Positions 36,716 to 44,723 of a stretch of DNA of 64,000 nucleotides are shown here, piece by piece. Both the position numbers and the translations under genes were made by a program. Positions within the stretch are counted from its first letter, which is position 1, and each line of letters starts with the position of its first letter. Origin of the DNA: JBQKLI01 sp012798975 (GTDB lineage Bacteria > Bacillota > Clostridia > Tissierellales > Peptoniphilaceae); NCBI RefSeq assembly GCF_052116305.1, contig NZ_JBQKLI010000001.1:124001-188000 (forward strand). Direction: 5' to 3'. A model generated the notes under the pieces. That model had not been told where the DNA came from, did not search any database, and saw only the letters and a list, made by a program, of their open reading frames with translations.

Positions 36716-37987
36716 TTGGATAAAGAATGGCTAGATTTATATAATATAGAAAATGATATCTATGAAGAAGTAAAAGAAATCGATAAATCAATAAAAAAAG
36801 ACTTTTACTTATTAGATGAAATAGAAGAATATAATACTTTTAAGGTTTTGAATGCATTTCATGAGGAAAAATTATCCTCTACGGATTTTAAAGGAACTAC
36901 CGGTTACGGATATGGCGACGACGGAAGAGATAAAGCTGAAAGAATATTTGCTCGAATATTTAAATCGGAAGATGCGCTTGTCCGCCCTAGTATAGCATCG
37001 GGTACTCATGCCTTAGCATTATGTTTAAACGGCATACTGCTTCCTGGAGACCATCTGCTGTCTATTTCAGGTACTCCATATGATACAATGCAGCAGGTTA
37101 TAGGAATCACAGGAGACGAGCCCTGTACTCTAATAGAACAGGGGATAGAGTATTCTGAAGTTCCATTAAACGGGAATAAACTTCAAGGGGATAAGATTCT
37201 TAAAGAGGTCAGAACTAATACGAAACTATTGTTAATTCAAAGATCGACAGGCTATAGTCTTCGTTCTGCAATATCTTTAGAAGATATGGAAAAAATAATT
37301 GGAATAATTAAAGAGAAATATCCGAATATTATTATTATGGTAGACAACTGCTATGGAGAATTTACTCAAAAAAAAGAACCTATTGAAATTGGAGCCGATC
37401 TTTGTGCAGGTTCATTAATTAAAAATTTAAGCGGCGGCATCGCCGTTTCTGGCGGTTATATTGTGAGCTCGCATAAAATCATTCAAAGAATTGCCAATCG
37501 TCTTACTGCACCAGGACTAGGAAAAGAAGTAGGTCTCTCTTTCAATACGACACGATTAACTCTTCAAGGTCTGTATTTTGCACCAAAAGTTGTCATGGAA
37601 GCGATGAAAGGCAGCAAGCTGTTTGCACTCGCTTTTCATAAAAAAGGCTATAAAACAATACCAGATATCCATGAAGAAAGATACGATATTATACAAGCAA
37701 TAATATTAAAGGAACCTGAAAAAGTTATTCAATTTTGTCAATCTATTCAAAAAGCAGCTTCAGTAGACTCATATGTTTCGCCTCAGCCTTGGCCAATGCC
37801 TGGTTATGAGAATGAAATTATAATGGCATCTGGCAGCTTTATTGACGGGTCGTCTATCGAACTAAGTGCCGATGGCCCGCTAAGAGAACCGTACTGTGTA
37901 TACTACCAGGGGGGATTGTCTTATTATCAATGCAAATTGGCATTAATGATGGTTCTGCAGAATCTAAAAAACAATAATTTATTATAA
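36716..37987 (+). CDS. PLP-dependent Cys/Met-metabolism family protein (YnbB type)
   Basis: Fold-type I PLP enzyme of the YnbB family (methionine gamma-lyase-like, sometimes labelled aluminium resistance protein); the real substrate is not established. The 423-residue protein has GTTGYGYGDDGRD near 60, RPSIASGTHALA near 84, VDNCYGEF near 213 and the PLP lysine in SLIKNLSGG near 239. The start is TTG with AGTAGGT upstream; no nearby in-frame ATG fits better. It lies after miaA, as in many Clostridia and in Bacillus, where hfq comes between. Confidence 0.85.
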   Translation: MDKEWLDLYNIENDIYEEVKEIDKSIKKDFYLLDEIEEYNTFKVLNAFHEEKLSSTDFKGTTGYGYGDDGRDKAERIFARIFKSEDALVRPSIASGTHALALCLNGILLPGDHLLSISGTPYDTMQQVIGITGDEPCTLIEQGIEYSEVPLNGNKLQGDKILKEVRTNTKLLLIQRSTGYSLRSAISLEDMEKIIGIIKEKYPNIIIMVDNCYGEFTQKKEPIEIGADLCAGSLIKNLSGGIAVSGGYIVSSHKIIQRIANRLTAPGLGKEVGLSFNTTRLTLQGLYFAPKVVMEAMKGSKLFALAFHKKGYKTIPDIHEERYDIIQAIILKEPEKVIQFCQSIQKAASVDSYVSPQPWPMPGYENEIIMASGSFIDGSSIELSADGPLREPYCVYYQGGLSYYQCKLALMMVLQNLKNNNLL

Positions 37988-38026
37988 AAAAACGGCGGGA
38001 GAGAATTCTACTCCAGCCGTTTTTTT
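37986..38026. terminator. bidirectional terminator between the YnbB-like gene and lexA
   Basis: A GC-centred stem (CGGCGGGAG with CTCCAGCCG) is flanked by an A run on the left and a T run on the right, so it can stop transcription from either convergent gene. Confidence 0.9.
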
Positions 38027-38041
38027 ATAATATTGTAAATT

Positions 38042-38665
38042 CTATCGGATATCACTTCTATATAATCCAACAACCTTACCAAGTATTTCCACATCTTTTA
38101 CTAATATTGGATACATACTAGAATTCTCCGGACGAAGCTCTATATGGTCGCTATGTTTATAAAATCTCTTTACCGTTGCCGATTCATCCATCATTGCTAC
38201 AACGATGTCGCCATTGTTGGCAGTGTTTTGTTTTCTTACAATAATCTTATCCCCGTTTAATATCCCTGCTTCGATCATTGATTCACCTTGAACCGTTAAT
38301 ATAAATAAGGTTCCTTTTGAAGATAGTTCTAAAGGCAGGGGGAAGGTATCCTCAATATTTTCTATAGCGAGTATCGGCATCCCTGCAGTAACTTTTCCAA
38401 CAATGGGAACGTCGAAAGTATCTTTTTTATTTACTTCATCATCGAATTCATTATCAATAATTTCTAAGGCCCTGTTCTTTTGCGGATCTCGTCGAAGATA
38501 ACCTTTTTCTTCTAATTTCAAAATATTGCTGTGAACAGTAGATGTAGAATTTATATTTAACCCTTCGCAAATTTCTCTAATTGCAGGAGGATAGCCTCGA
38601 TATTTTATTTGTCTTTTAATAAAGGTAAATATATCTATCTGACGTTGATTTAAATCATCATACAT
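38042..38665 (-). CDS. lexA: LexA repressor, SOS regulator
   Basis: Represses SOS genes and cleaves itself when activated by RecA filaments. The 207-residue protein has the N-terminal winged-helix domain (1-65), the Ala94-Gly95 cleavage site in VTAGMP, and the Ser129/Lys166 catalytic pair in GESM and TVKRF. AGGAGGAAA precedes the ATG. It is divergent from the YneA-like gene; its own promoter overlaps a LexA box, so autoregulation is expected. Confidence 0.97.
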   Translation of the reverse strand: MYDDLNQRQIDIFTFIKRQIKYRGYPPAIREICEGLNINSTSTVHSNILKLEEKGYLRRDPQKNRALEIIDNEFDDEVNKKDTFDVPIVGKVTAGMPILAIENIEDTFPLPLELSSKGTLFILTVQGESMIEAGILNGDKIIVRKQNTANNGDIVVAMMDESATVKRFYKHSDHIELRPENSSMYPILVKDVEILGKVVGLYRSDIR

Positions 38666-38715
38666 AAAATTTCCTCCTATCTAGGATATTTATTATCGTT
38701 AATTACTTTAACATT

Positions 38716-38744
38716 ATTGTAACATAGAAGGGTTTTATTCGCAA
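38716..38744 (-). promoter_or_regulatory. lexA promoter
   Basis: On the minus strand TTGCGA (plus 38739-38744) and TACAAT (plus 38716-38721) are 17 bases apart. The -35 end overlaps the LexA-like box at 38742-38755. Confidence 0.75.
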
Positions 38745-38755
38745 ACAATAGTTCG
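38742..38755. promoter_or_regulatory. LexA box 1 (lexA side)
   Basis: CAAACAATAGTTCG fits the Firmicute box CGAAC-N4-GTTCG with one mismatch in the left arm; it overlaps the -35 region of lexA. Confidence 0.7.
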
Positions 38756-38765
38756 AAATCAATCC

Positions 38766-38794
38766 TTGACACGATACATATGTTCGTTTATAAT
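38766..38794 (+). promoter_or_regulatory. SOS promoter of the YneA-like gene
   Basis: A perfect consensus promoter: TTGACA (38766-38771), 17-base spacer, TATAAT (38789-38794). The spacer contains LexA box 2, so bound repressor would block polymerase directly. Confidence 0.88.
38773..38786. promoter_or_regulatory. LexA box 2 (inside the promoter spacer)
   Basis: GATACATATGTTCG keeps the right half GTTCG and a GATAC left half. Core spacing equals the CGAAC-N4-GTTCG box. Confidence 0.7.
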
Positions 38795-38803
38795 TTAAGA
38801 AAC

Positions 38804-38817
38804 AGAACAAATGTATC
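38804..38817. promoter_or_regulatory. LexA box 3 (downstream of the promoter)
   Basis: AGAACAAATGTATC keeps the left half GAAC and has GTATC on the right. It is nearly the inverted copy of box 2, which argues for real repressor sites with one GAAC and one GATAC half. Confidence 0.6.
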
Positions 38818-38846
38818 GAACGTTTAGACTATATGGAGGATTTAAA

Positions 38847-39146
38847 ATGAGATTACGTGTAGTAAATAAAACAAGATTTTCAATATTTATTATAGTTTTA
38901 TTGAGTATTTTATTTTTAACAATGGGATCTTTATTTTTCCAAATAAAATCATACGGTTTAGAAAATAATGAAGATCAAAAATTATATACAGTGGCTTATG
39001 GAGACACATTATGGAAAATAGCAGAAGAATACAAATTCGAAAATATAGATACAAGAGACTATATCGCGAATATTAAGCGTTTAAACAACATGAAAAAGGC
39101 GGCTGTTATGCCAGGAGAACAATTGATATTACCTTCTGAAAACTAA
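38847..39146 (+). CDS. yneA: YneA-like SOS cell division inhibitor (membrane anchor plus LysM)
   Basis: The 99-residue protein has one N-terminal membrane segment (about 11-30) followed by a LysM domain (YTVAYGDTLWKIAEEY near 47-62, PGEQLILP at the end). This architecture, the position divergent from lexA and the LexA-controlled consensus promoter match YneA of Bacillus, which delays septation during the SOS response. ATG at 38847 has TGGAGGA 6-7 bases upstream; the in-frame ATG at 38811 lies within LexA box 3 and lacks a binding site. Sequence identity to YneA is limited to architecture. Confidence 0.82.
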   Translation: MRLRVVNKTRFSIFIIVLLSILFLTMGSLFFQIKSYGLENNEDQKLYTVAYGDTLWKIAEEYKFENIDTRDYIANIKRLNNMKKAAVMPGEQLILPSEN

Positions 39147-39154
39147 ATCATATT

Positions 39155-39205
39155 AAAAAAAGATAGCTATATGAAAAGTATAAGACTTTTTCAGCTATCT
39201 TTTTT
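39155..39205. terminator. bidirectional terminator between the yneA-like and xer genes
   Basis: AGATAGCT (39161-39168) pairs with AGCTATCT (39193-39200), extended by A and T runs on the outside; a small inner stem fills the 24-base interior. It overlaps the last codons of the convergent recombinase gene. Confidence 0.85.
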
Positions 39206-40162
39206 ACTGCTTTTAATATTTAAGGGATTTTTGCTTACTGCAGAGCGAAGACCTTCATCATCTAAATGGGTATAAATTTGTGTTGTTGAAACGGATTCGT
39301 GACCTAATATTTCTTGAAGAATTCGTATATCAACTTCACCGTACTTGAACATAAGTGTCGCTGCAGTGTGTCTTAATTTGTGAGTAGAATATATGTTTGT
39401 GTCAAATCCTGCAATTTTTAAATAGTGTTCGACTCTATGCTGTATAGCTCGAGTACTCAATCGGCTCTTTCGCATACTTAAAAATAATGCAGGCTCATTC
39501 TGCACGTCAGGTCTGATTCGCAAATAATCAGTTATTGCTTCCATAGAAGCCTCATTCAAATAGATTGTTCTTTCTTTATCGCCTTTTCCAACAACTTGGA
39601 GAGTATTATTAGCTCGAATTTTATCTATATTGATGCTGGCTAATTCTGACAACCGGAGTCCGCAATTGAGGAAAAGGACTAATATCGCTCGATCTCTTGT
39701 TCGAAAGATCTCATTTTTCGTGGTTTCTACGGATTGTATAAGCTGTATAGACTCGTCTAATGTGAGATATACTGGATTTCTAGAGCTTTTCGCAGGGGTG
39801 TCTAATAGTTCTGCTGGATTGATCTTCATAATTTTTCGTATATTTACTACATATTTAAAGAATGATTTAATAGAAGCTATTTTACGAGCTCTCGTTGAAG
39901 TTGAATTATGAGCAACTCGATCTAAGAATGTCATATAGGCATGAATATCTTTTAATGTAATATGCACTAATTCATCCGTCTTGAAATTCAAAATAGAAAT
40001 TTCTTTAAGAGTTTCGGCATTTACAGTGATAGAATTTTTTGAAGCCGTGATGAATTTTAAAAAATTTGAAATATCATAAGTATATTCTGTAATCGTTCCG
40101 TTAGATCTTCCTTTAATGGTGGAAAGATACTCCACATAGTCATTGAGAATGGTAGGGTTCAT
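39191..40162 (-). CDS. xerC: tyrosine recombinase, XerC/XerD type
   Basis: Site-specific recombinase; chromosome-dimer resolution is the likely role. The 323-residue protein has an N-terminal SAM-like core-binding domain (1-105) and the catalytic domain with Arg170 (GLRLSE), Lys193, His261 and Arg264 (HKLRH), His288 (LGHES) and Tyr297 (IYTHL), a full catalytic set. AAAAGGAC precedes the ATG. No phage genes flank it. Whether it is XerC, XerD or a single-recombinase type cannot be settled here. An inverted repeat with 11-6-11 spacing lies just upstream. Confidence 0.85.
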   Translation of the reverse strand: MNPTILNDYVEYLSTIKGRSNGTITEYTYDISNFLKFITASKNSITVNAETLKEISILNFKTDELVHITLKDIHAYMTFLDRVAHNSTSTRARKIASIKSFFKYVVNIRKIMKINPAELLDTPAKSSRNPVYLTLDESIQLIQSVETTKNEIFRTRDRAILVLFLNCGLRLSELASINIDKIRANNTLQVVGKGDKERTIYLNEASMEAITDYLRIRPDVQNEPALFLSMRKSRLSTRAIQHRVEHYLKIAGFDTNIYSTHKLRHTAATLMFKYGEVDIRILQEILGHESVSTTQIYTHLDDEGLRSAVSKNPLNIKSSKKDS

Positions 40163-40206
40163 GTTTTTTTGTCCTTTTTTAGTTTTTGATATATTTTCTA
40201 TCTATT

Positions 40207-40234
40207 TTGTCACAAAACTATAATTTTGTGACTA
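40207..40234. repeat. inverted repeat upstream of the xer gene
   Basis: Arms TTGTCACAAAA and TTTTGTGACTA are complementary at 10 of 11 positions and separated by 6 bases (perfect core GTCACAAAA/TTTTGTGAC). It lies 45 bases before the recombinase start, in the promoter region. It could be an operator, a recombination site with dif-like geometry, or a hairpin. Confidence 0.6.
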
Positions 40235-40247
40235 TTATTATTTTACT

Positions 40248-40290
40248 AAAGAGAGCTGTTTAAGTCAAATTTTCTTAAACAGCTCTCTTT
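40248..40290 (-). terminator. terminator after the aminotransferase gene
   Basis: A perfect 17-bp stem (40248-40264 with 40274-40290) with a 9-base loop. The minus-strand exit has CTCTTTAGTAAAATAAT, a poor T run, so termination may be incomplete or the hairpin may protect the mRNA end. Confidence 0.7.
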
Positions 40291-40313
40291 ATGTGTCTCC
40301 CCCGACTTATATT

Positions 40314-41516
40314 CTATGCATTTTGGTCTTCTAGGTCTTTTATGAATCGCTTAATACGCTTAAAACCTTTTTCGATGATCTCATCGCTTGTTGCATATGA
40401 TACCCTTATATAATCATCATTACCAAATACAAAACCTGGCAAAAGCGCTACCTCATAATCCGAAAGTAAAATATTCGCCGCGTCAAATGAAGTTTCTATA
40501 GGTTTTGATTTATAATGTCGACCTTTTATATGGCTAATGTCAATAAATGCATAAAAAGCCCCTTTTGGGTCCACTACAGACAATAATGGAGTTTTTTCAA
40601 TTAATTCTTTTATTAAATTTCTTCTTCGAATAAAATGTTTAATCATTTCGGCTTTTGAACCGTCATCATCCTTTAAAGCAGTTAAACCAGCATATTGTGA
40701 AATACTTGAAGGGTTGGATGTCATATGAGATTGAAAACTGCTCATAGCTTCTATTATATCTGCATTCGCAGCACAGTAGCCTAACCGCCAACCTGTCATA
40801 GCATAAGATTTAGAAAAACCAGAAACGGTTATTGTTAAATTTTTAATATCTTCGTTAAATTTCGCAATACTTATATGTCTTCCTTCATAAACCAAATCTT
40901 CATAAATTTCATCAGATAGGACTAGTACATTATTATCCACCGCCCATTCAGCAATTTTTCTTAATTCATCTTCTGTGTAAACTATCCCTAAAGGATTGGA
41001 TGGATTGTTAATTATTAAACATTTAGTATTTTTTGTCTTATTTTGATCTAATAGTTCTACTGTGATTTTGAAATCATTATCCTTGTTTGTATCTACAATA
41101 ACAGGAGTTCCATCGCCGATCTTTACCATTTCAGGGTAACTCAGCCAATAAGGTGAAGGTATAATAACTTCGTCTCCTGGATTTAATATACTCATTAGTG
41201 CTGTAACTATCGTTTGCTTAGCACCTGTAGATACTATGATATTTTCATTACTATATTCTAAGCCATTAAAATCTTTAAATTTTTTACATATCTCAGATTT
41301 TAATTCAGGTATACCTGAAGCAGCAGTATATCGGGTTTTACCTTCATTGATAGCTTTGATAGCACCTTCTTTAATATATTGAGGTGTTTCAAAATCAGGT
41401 TCCCCTACTGTAAAATTAACTAGATCAATTCCCTCTTTAATCATTTCTTTTGCTTTTGCGCTAATTGCCAATGTTAGCGAGGGGGCAATATTATTTCCCT
41501 TTTCAGATATATACAT
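40314..41516 (-). CDS. aspartate aminotransferase-like class I/II aminotransferase
   Basis: PLP enzyme transferring amino groups, probably between aspartate and 2-oxoglutarate. The 400-residue protein has GEPDFETP near 38, the NNPSNPLG motif near 170, DEIYEDLVY near 200 and the PLP lysine in SGFSKSYAMTGWRLGY near 230. The final Arg of FxxxLR type is seen as YIRVSYATSDE. The start abuts the stop of the upstream PHP gene. Exact substrate is not certain; it could feed the aspartate-derived lysine operon. Confidence 0.88.
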   Translation of the reverse strand: MYISEKGNNIAPSLTLAISAKAKEMIKEGIDLVNFTVGEPDFETPQYIKEGAIKAINEGKTRYTAASGIPELKSEICKKFKDFNGLEYSNENIIVSTGAKQTIVTALMSILNPGDEVIIPSPYWLSYPEMVKIGDGTPVIVDTNKDNDFKITVELLDQNKTKNTKCLIINNPSNPLGIVYTEDELRKIAEWAVDNNVLVLSDEIYEDLVYEGRHISIAKFNEDIKNLTITVSGFSKSYAMTGWRLGYCAANADIIEAMSSFQSHMTSNPSSISQYAGLTALKDDDGSKAEMIKHFIRRRNLIKELIEKTPLLSVVDPKGAFYAFIDISHIKGRHYKSKPIETSFDAANILLSDYEVALLPGFVFGNDDYIRVSYATSDEIIEKGFKRIKRFIKDLEDQNA

Positions 41517-42329
41517 TTATAGTCCCTTCTTTCTTAGTTGATGCAAATGAATTATAGGTTCTAAGGCTTTATAATTCATCCCATAGTGTCCTAATAACAT
41601 TTTACCATTATATACTTTACCGTGACAATCAGAACCAGATGTTTTTAATAAATGATATTTATCTGCTAAATGAATATAATAAACAACATCTTGGTATTGG
41701 TGTTTTGAATTAACAACTTCCAAGCCGTCTATACCCATTTTAATAATATCAATGACTGTATTTTCATCTTTAATAGTTTTTGGATGGGCCAAAATACTGA
41801 CCGCTTTATTATCTCGAATAATACGAAGTATTTCTTTCACATCCATAGCTTTTTTATCAACGTAAGCAGGTTTTCCGGGATTTAAATATTTTTGGAATGA
41901 TTCCTTTAACGATTCTGTATAACCTTTTTCCGCTAAAAGTTCTCCAATATGGCTTCGGCTTAATATTTTTCCTTTTGATTTTCTTTCAACTTCTTCATAA
42001 GTAATAGAAAAACCTAAATCCGACAATAATAAGACTGTTTTATGAATTCTACGATTTCGATCTTCTTGTAGTTTCACAGTTAAATCAAGGAGTTCCTTAT
42101 CATAAGTATCTATAAAATAGGCTAAAATATGTACTTCTTCGTTTTTATAAGTCAATCCAAATTCTATACCGGGAATAAAAAATTCATCGTGTTTCGAATT
42201 TAAGTAATATTCTAAATTATCATGATCTGTAATAGAACCCTTCATATCTTCGTTTTTTAATTTAGAAAATATCTCAGATGGAGATAAACATCCATCTGAG
42301 TTAGTACTATGTATATGCATATCAAACAT
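41517..42329 (-). CDS. PHP-domain phosphoesterase (RNase AM/YciV-like)
   Basis: The 270-residue metal-dependent phosphoesterase has the PHP motifs MHIHSTNSDG (residues 4-13), TDHDN near 34, GIEFGLTY near 54, LAHPKT near 186 and a late GSDCHG near 240, so all metal ligand motifs are present. Relatives act as 3',5'-nucleotide phosphatase or 5'-3' RNA exonuclease. The ATG at 42329 has GGAGGT 6 bases upstream; TTG at 42344 lies before that site. It is located between RNase Y and the aminotransferase, so an RNA-turnover role is possible. Confidence 0.82.
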   Translation of the reverse strand: MFDMHIHSTNSDGCLSPSEIFSKLKNEDMKGSITDHDNLEYYLNSKHDEFFIPGIEFGLTYKNEEVHILAYFIDTYDKELLDLTVKLQEDRNRRIHKTVLLLSDLGFSITYEEVERKSKGKILSRSHIGELLAEKGYTESLKESFQKYLNPGKPAYVDKKAMDVKEILRIIRDNKAVSILAHPKTIKDENTVIDIIKMGIDGLEVVNSKHQYQDVVYYIHLADKYHLLKTSGSDCHGKVYNGKMLLGHYGMNYKALEPIIHLHQLRKKGL

Positions 42330-42344
42330 AAAAATTACCTCCAA

Positions 42345-42383
42345 AAAAAAGAAAATGCACCAAAAATTAATTTAGGTGCATTT
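42345..42383 (-). terminator. terminator of rny
   Basis: AAATGCACC (42353-42361) pairs with GGTGCATTT (42375-42383), 13-base loop, followed on the minus strand by an eight-T run. It ends next to the ribosome binding site of the PHP gene, so that gene depends on read-through or a hidden start. Confidence 0.88.
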
Positions 42384-42389
42384 AATGGA

Positions 42390-43928
42390 TTATTTAGCAT
42401 ACTCTACTGCTCGGGTTTCTCGAATTACATTTACTTTGATTTGCCCTGGATATTCTAATTGATTTTCTATTTCGTTAGCGATATCTCTTGCTAATAGTAT
42501 AGATTTATTTTCATCAATATTATCAGGCTGAACCATAATACGCAATTCTCTACCTGCCTGCATAGCGAATGAAGTATCAACCCCGTCGAAAGAATTTGCG
42601 ATTGTTTCTAAATTCTCAAGACGTTTTATATAGTTCTCCAAGGACTCTCTTCGAGCTCCTGGTCTTGCTGCGGAAATAGCATCCGCTGCTTGAACTAAAA
42701 CAGCTTCTACAGAATTTGGTGCAACATCTCCATGATGGGATTCAATACAGTTAATAACTTCAGGTTTCTCCTTGTAGCGCTTCGCTGCATTTACTCCTAA
42801 TTCAACATGAGGACCTTCAATTTCATGATCAATTGCCTTTCCGATATCATGGAGAAGACCGCCGCGTTTTGCTAATCGGACATCGGCACCTAATTCAGCT
42901 GCGATCATACCTGCAAGATTTGCAACTTCTATAGAATGTTTTAAGACATTTTGACCATAACTTGTTCGATATCTTAGTTTTCCGAGAAGTTTTATAATTT
43001 CTGGATGAACACCGTGAACATTTGCTTCATCACAAGCATTTTCACCCTCTTTGCGTATAGTAGCATCTACTTCTGCTTTCGCTTTGCCATACATGTCTTC
43101 TATACGTGATGGATGAATTCTTCCATCGGCAATCAGCTTTTCTAAGGTTATTCTTGCAATTTCTCTTCTAACAGGATCAAAGGCAGACAAAACAACTGCT
43201 TCTGGTGTATCATCAATGATCAAGTCCACTCCGGTCATCGTCTCGAATACACGAATATTACGCCCTTCACGGCCGATAATTCTGCCTTTCATTTCATCGT
43301 TTGGCAGATTTACAACTGTTACAGTAGCTTCTATTACATTATCAGCTGCATATCTTTGGATTGTTGTAGAAATAATTTCCCTTGCATATTCTTCAGCACG
43401 ATCCTTAGTTTTAGCTTCAATTTCCTTAATAATAGATGCTTGTTCCTGAACTGTTTCTTCCCGTACATTTTCAAGCAAAATTCCCTTTGCTTCATCTGTA
43501 GTTAGGTTTGCTACTTTTTCAAGTTCTTGCAATTGCTGGTCTATAATTTCTTGAATCTTCGCTTCTTTTGCTTCCACTTTTTTGATTTCGTTGTTTAATC
43601 GTTCTGTTTTCCGATCTAAGGAATCGCTTTTTTTCTCTATATTCAGTTCCTTTTGAACGATACGATCTTCAAGTTTCTTAATTTCTCTACGCTGCTCTTT
43701 GTTTTCACTTTCTTGATCAGAACGCAATTTAAGAATTTCACCTTTAGCTTCTACTAAAAGTTCTTTCTTTCGGGAATCAGCTTCTTTTTCAGCATCTTCC
43801 AAAATTCTCGCAGAGTATTCTTCAGCGGATGAAATTTGTTTTTCAGCGGAGTTCTTTCGCAATATATAGCCAATTACAAGACCTATTGCCAGTGTAATGA
43901 TTGCTACGATTATTGTAATGTAGTTAAT
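42390..43928 (-). CDS. rny: ribonuclease Y, apparent ATT start
   Basis: Membrane-anchored endoribonuclease that starts mRNA decay. Domains: N-terminal membrane helix (about 3-24), long coiled coil (25-190), KH domain (LPNDEMKGRIIGREGRNIR) and HD domain (LLHDIGKAIDHE), ending VIRETRAVEYAK like known RNase Y. With the ATT at 43928 the protein is 512 residues, the family norm, and begins with the expected anchor; AAAGGAGG ends 9 bases upstream. The first in-frame conventional start, TTG at 43862, lacks a ribosome binding site and loses the anchor. A TAA 15-18 bases before the ATT closes the frame. Confidence 0.92.
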   Translation of the reverse strand: MNYITIIVAIITLAIGLVIGYILRKNSAEKQISSAEEYSARILEDAEKEADSRKKELLVEAKGEILKLRSDQESENKEQRREIKKLEDRIVQKELNIEKKSDSLDRKTERLNNEIKKVEAKEAKIQEIIDQQLQELEKVANLTTDEAKGILLENVREETVQEQASIIKEIEAKTKDRAEEYAREIISTTIQRYAADNVIEATVTVVNLPNDEMKGRIIGREGRNIRVFETMTGVDLIIDDTPEAVVLSAFDPVRREIARITLEKLIADGRIHPSRIEDMYGKAKAEVDATIRKEGENACDEANVHGVHPEIIKLLGKLRYRTSYGQNVLKHSIEVANLAGMIAAELGADVRLAKRGGLLHDIGKAIDHEIEGPHVELGVNAAKRYKEKPEVINCIESHHGDVAPNSVEAVLVQAADAISAARPGARRESLENYIKRLENLETIANSFDGVDTSFAMQAGRELRIMVQPDNIDENKSILLARDIANEIENQLEYPGQIKVNVIRETRAVEYAK

Positions 43929-44009
43929 ATCAATACACCTCCTTTACTCAATATTCAATTTTCAAAATACATTTAATTATTAAAATTTTGATAAATTTAC
44001 TATTTTATT

Positions 44010-44723
44010 TTATAATGATTTGTTACTAATGTCAAGTGAACGAGGTTTCACAGAAGATGAAGAATCCCCATTAAATTGGTTGATTTCAACATTTGAATGG
44101 TCCTCTTCTTTCTGAACTCTGTAACTATTTTCTGCCATAGCAGCTAAATGCTCATCATGAGAAATCAGTATTATCTGACGTTCAAAATCTAATGAGATTT
44201 TTTTCAAAAAATCTGCTACATTATAAATATAATCCATACTCACATGTTTTGCCGGTTCATCTAATATTAACGGTCCTTCTATACGAGGTCTGTATTTGAG
44301 TAGAAATGCAATTCTAAGGGACAAGGAAACTATGTCAACTACGCCTCCCCCTCTGGAATCAAGTATGCCGTAAGGCTGTTCAATCCCTTCTTCGGATATA
44401 TAAAATTCTGCAGAAGATCGATTGCGCATTTCTTTAAGTTGAACCACAAATTGAAGGGGCTTTTCAAAAATTAATGATAAACAATTGGATACAATAGTTT
44501 CTATCTGCTCTTTCGATTGCTGTCTAGCATAATCCGACGTAATCTTAAAAAGAGAGTCAACTTTAGTTAATTGATCAATTACTGTATCAATTTCTTTGAT
44601 TTTATTCTCTGTAGAACTGATTAATTTTAAAATCTGTTCTTGCCTTCCTAAAGCTTGTATATATTTTTCTTCTTTTTTTTGATAAAGGGTCTTTACTGAT
44701 AAAATCCTATCTCTATTATTCAT
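44010..44723 (-). CDS. Rad50/SbcC-like ATPase, C-terminal half (signature and Walker B)
   Basis: The 237-residue protein begins with a coiled coil (1-65) and ends with the second half of an SMC/Rad50-type ATPase: DSRGGGVVDIVSLSLR near 122-137 in place of the ABC signature, Walker B LILDEPAKHVS near 150, and an ILISHDEH switch-histidine motif near 180. No Walker A is present; that lies in the gene at 44948-46399. It overlaps the 80-residue gene by 8 bases. I infer that the halves assemble into one ATPase head. Confidence 0.8.
   Translation of the reverse strand: MNNRDRILSVKTLYQKKEEKYIQALGRQEQILKLISSTENKIKEIDTVIDQLTKVDSLFKITSDYARQQSKEQIETIVSNCLSLIFEKPLQFVVQLKEMRNRSSAEFYISEEGIEQPYGILDSRGGGVVDIVSLSLRIAFLLKYRPRIEGPLILDEPAKHVSMDYIYNVADFLKKISLDFERQIILISHDEHLAAMAENSYRVQKEEDHSNVEINQFNGDSSSSVKPRSLDISNKSL

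Noticed and set aside
39191..40162. Phage integrase marking a mobile element
   Set aside because: No phage genes, att repeats or composition change flank it; size and motifs suit a chromosomal Xer-type enzyme.
40207..40234. CRP/FNR site
   Set aside because: Those sites read TGTGA-N6-TCACA; here the half-site order is reversed (GTCACA...TGTGAC).
42390..43862. RNase Y starting at TTG 43862
   Set aside because: It would lack the membrane anchor encoded immediately upstream in frame, and no ribosome binding site precedes it.
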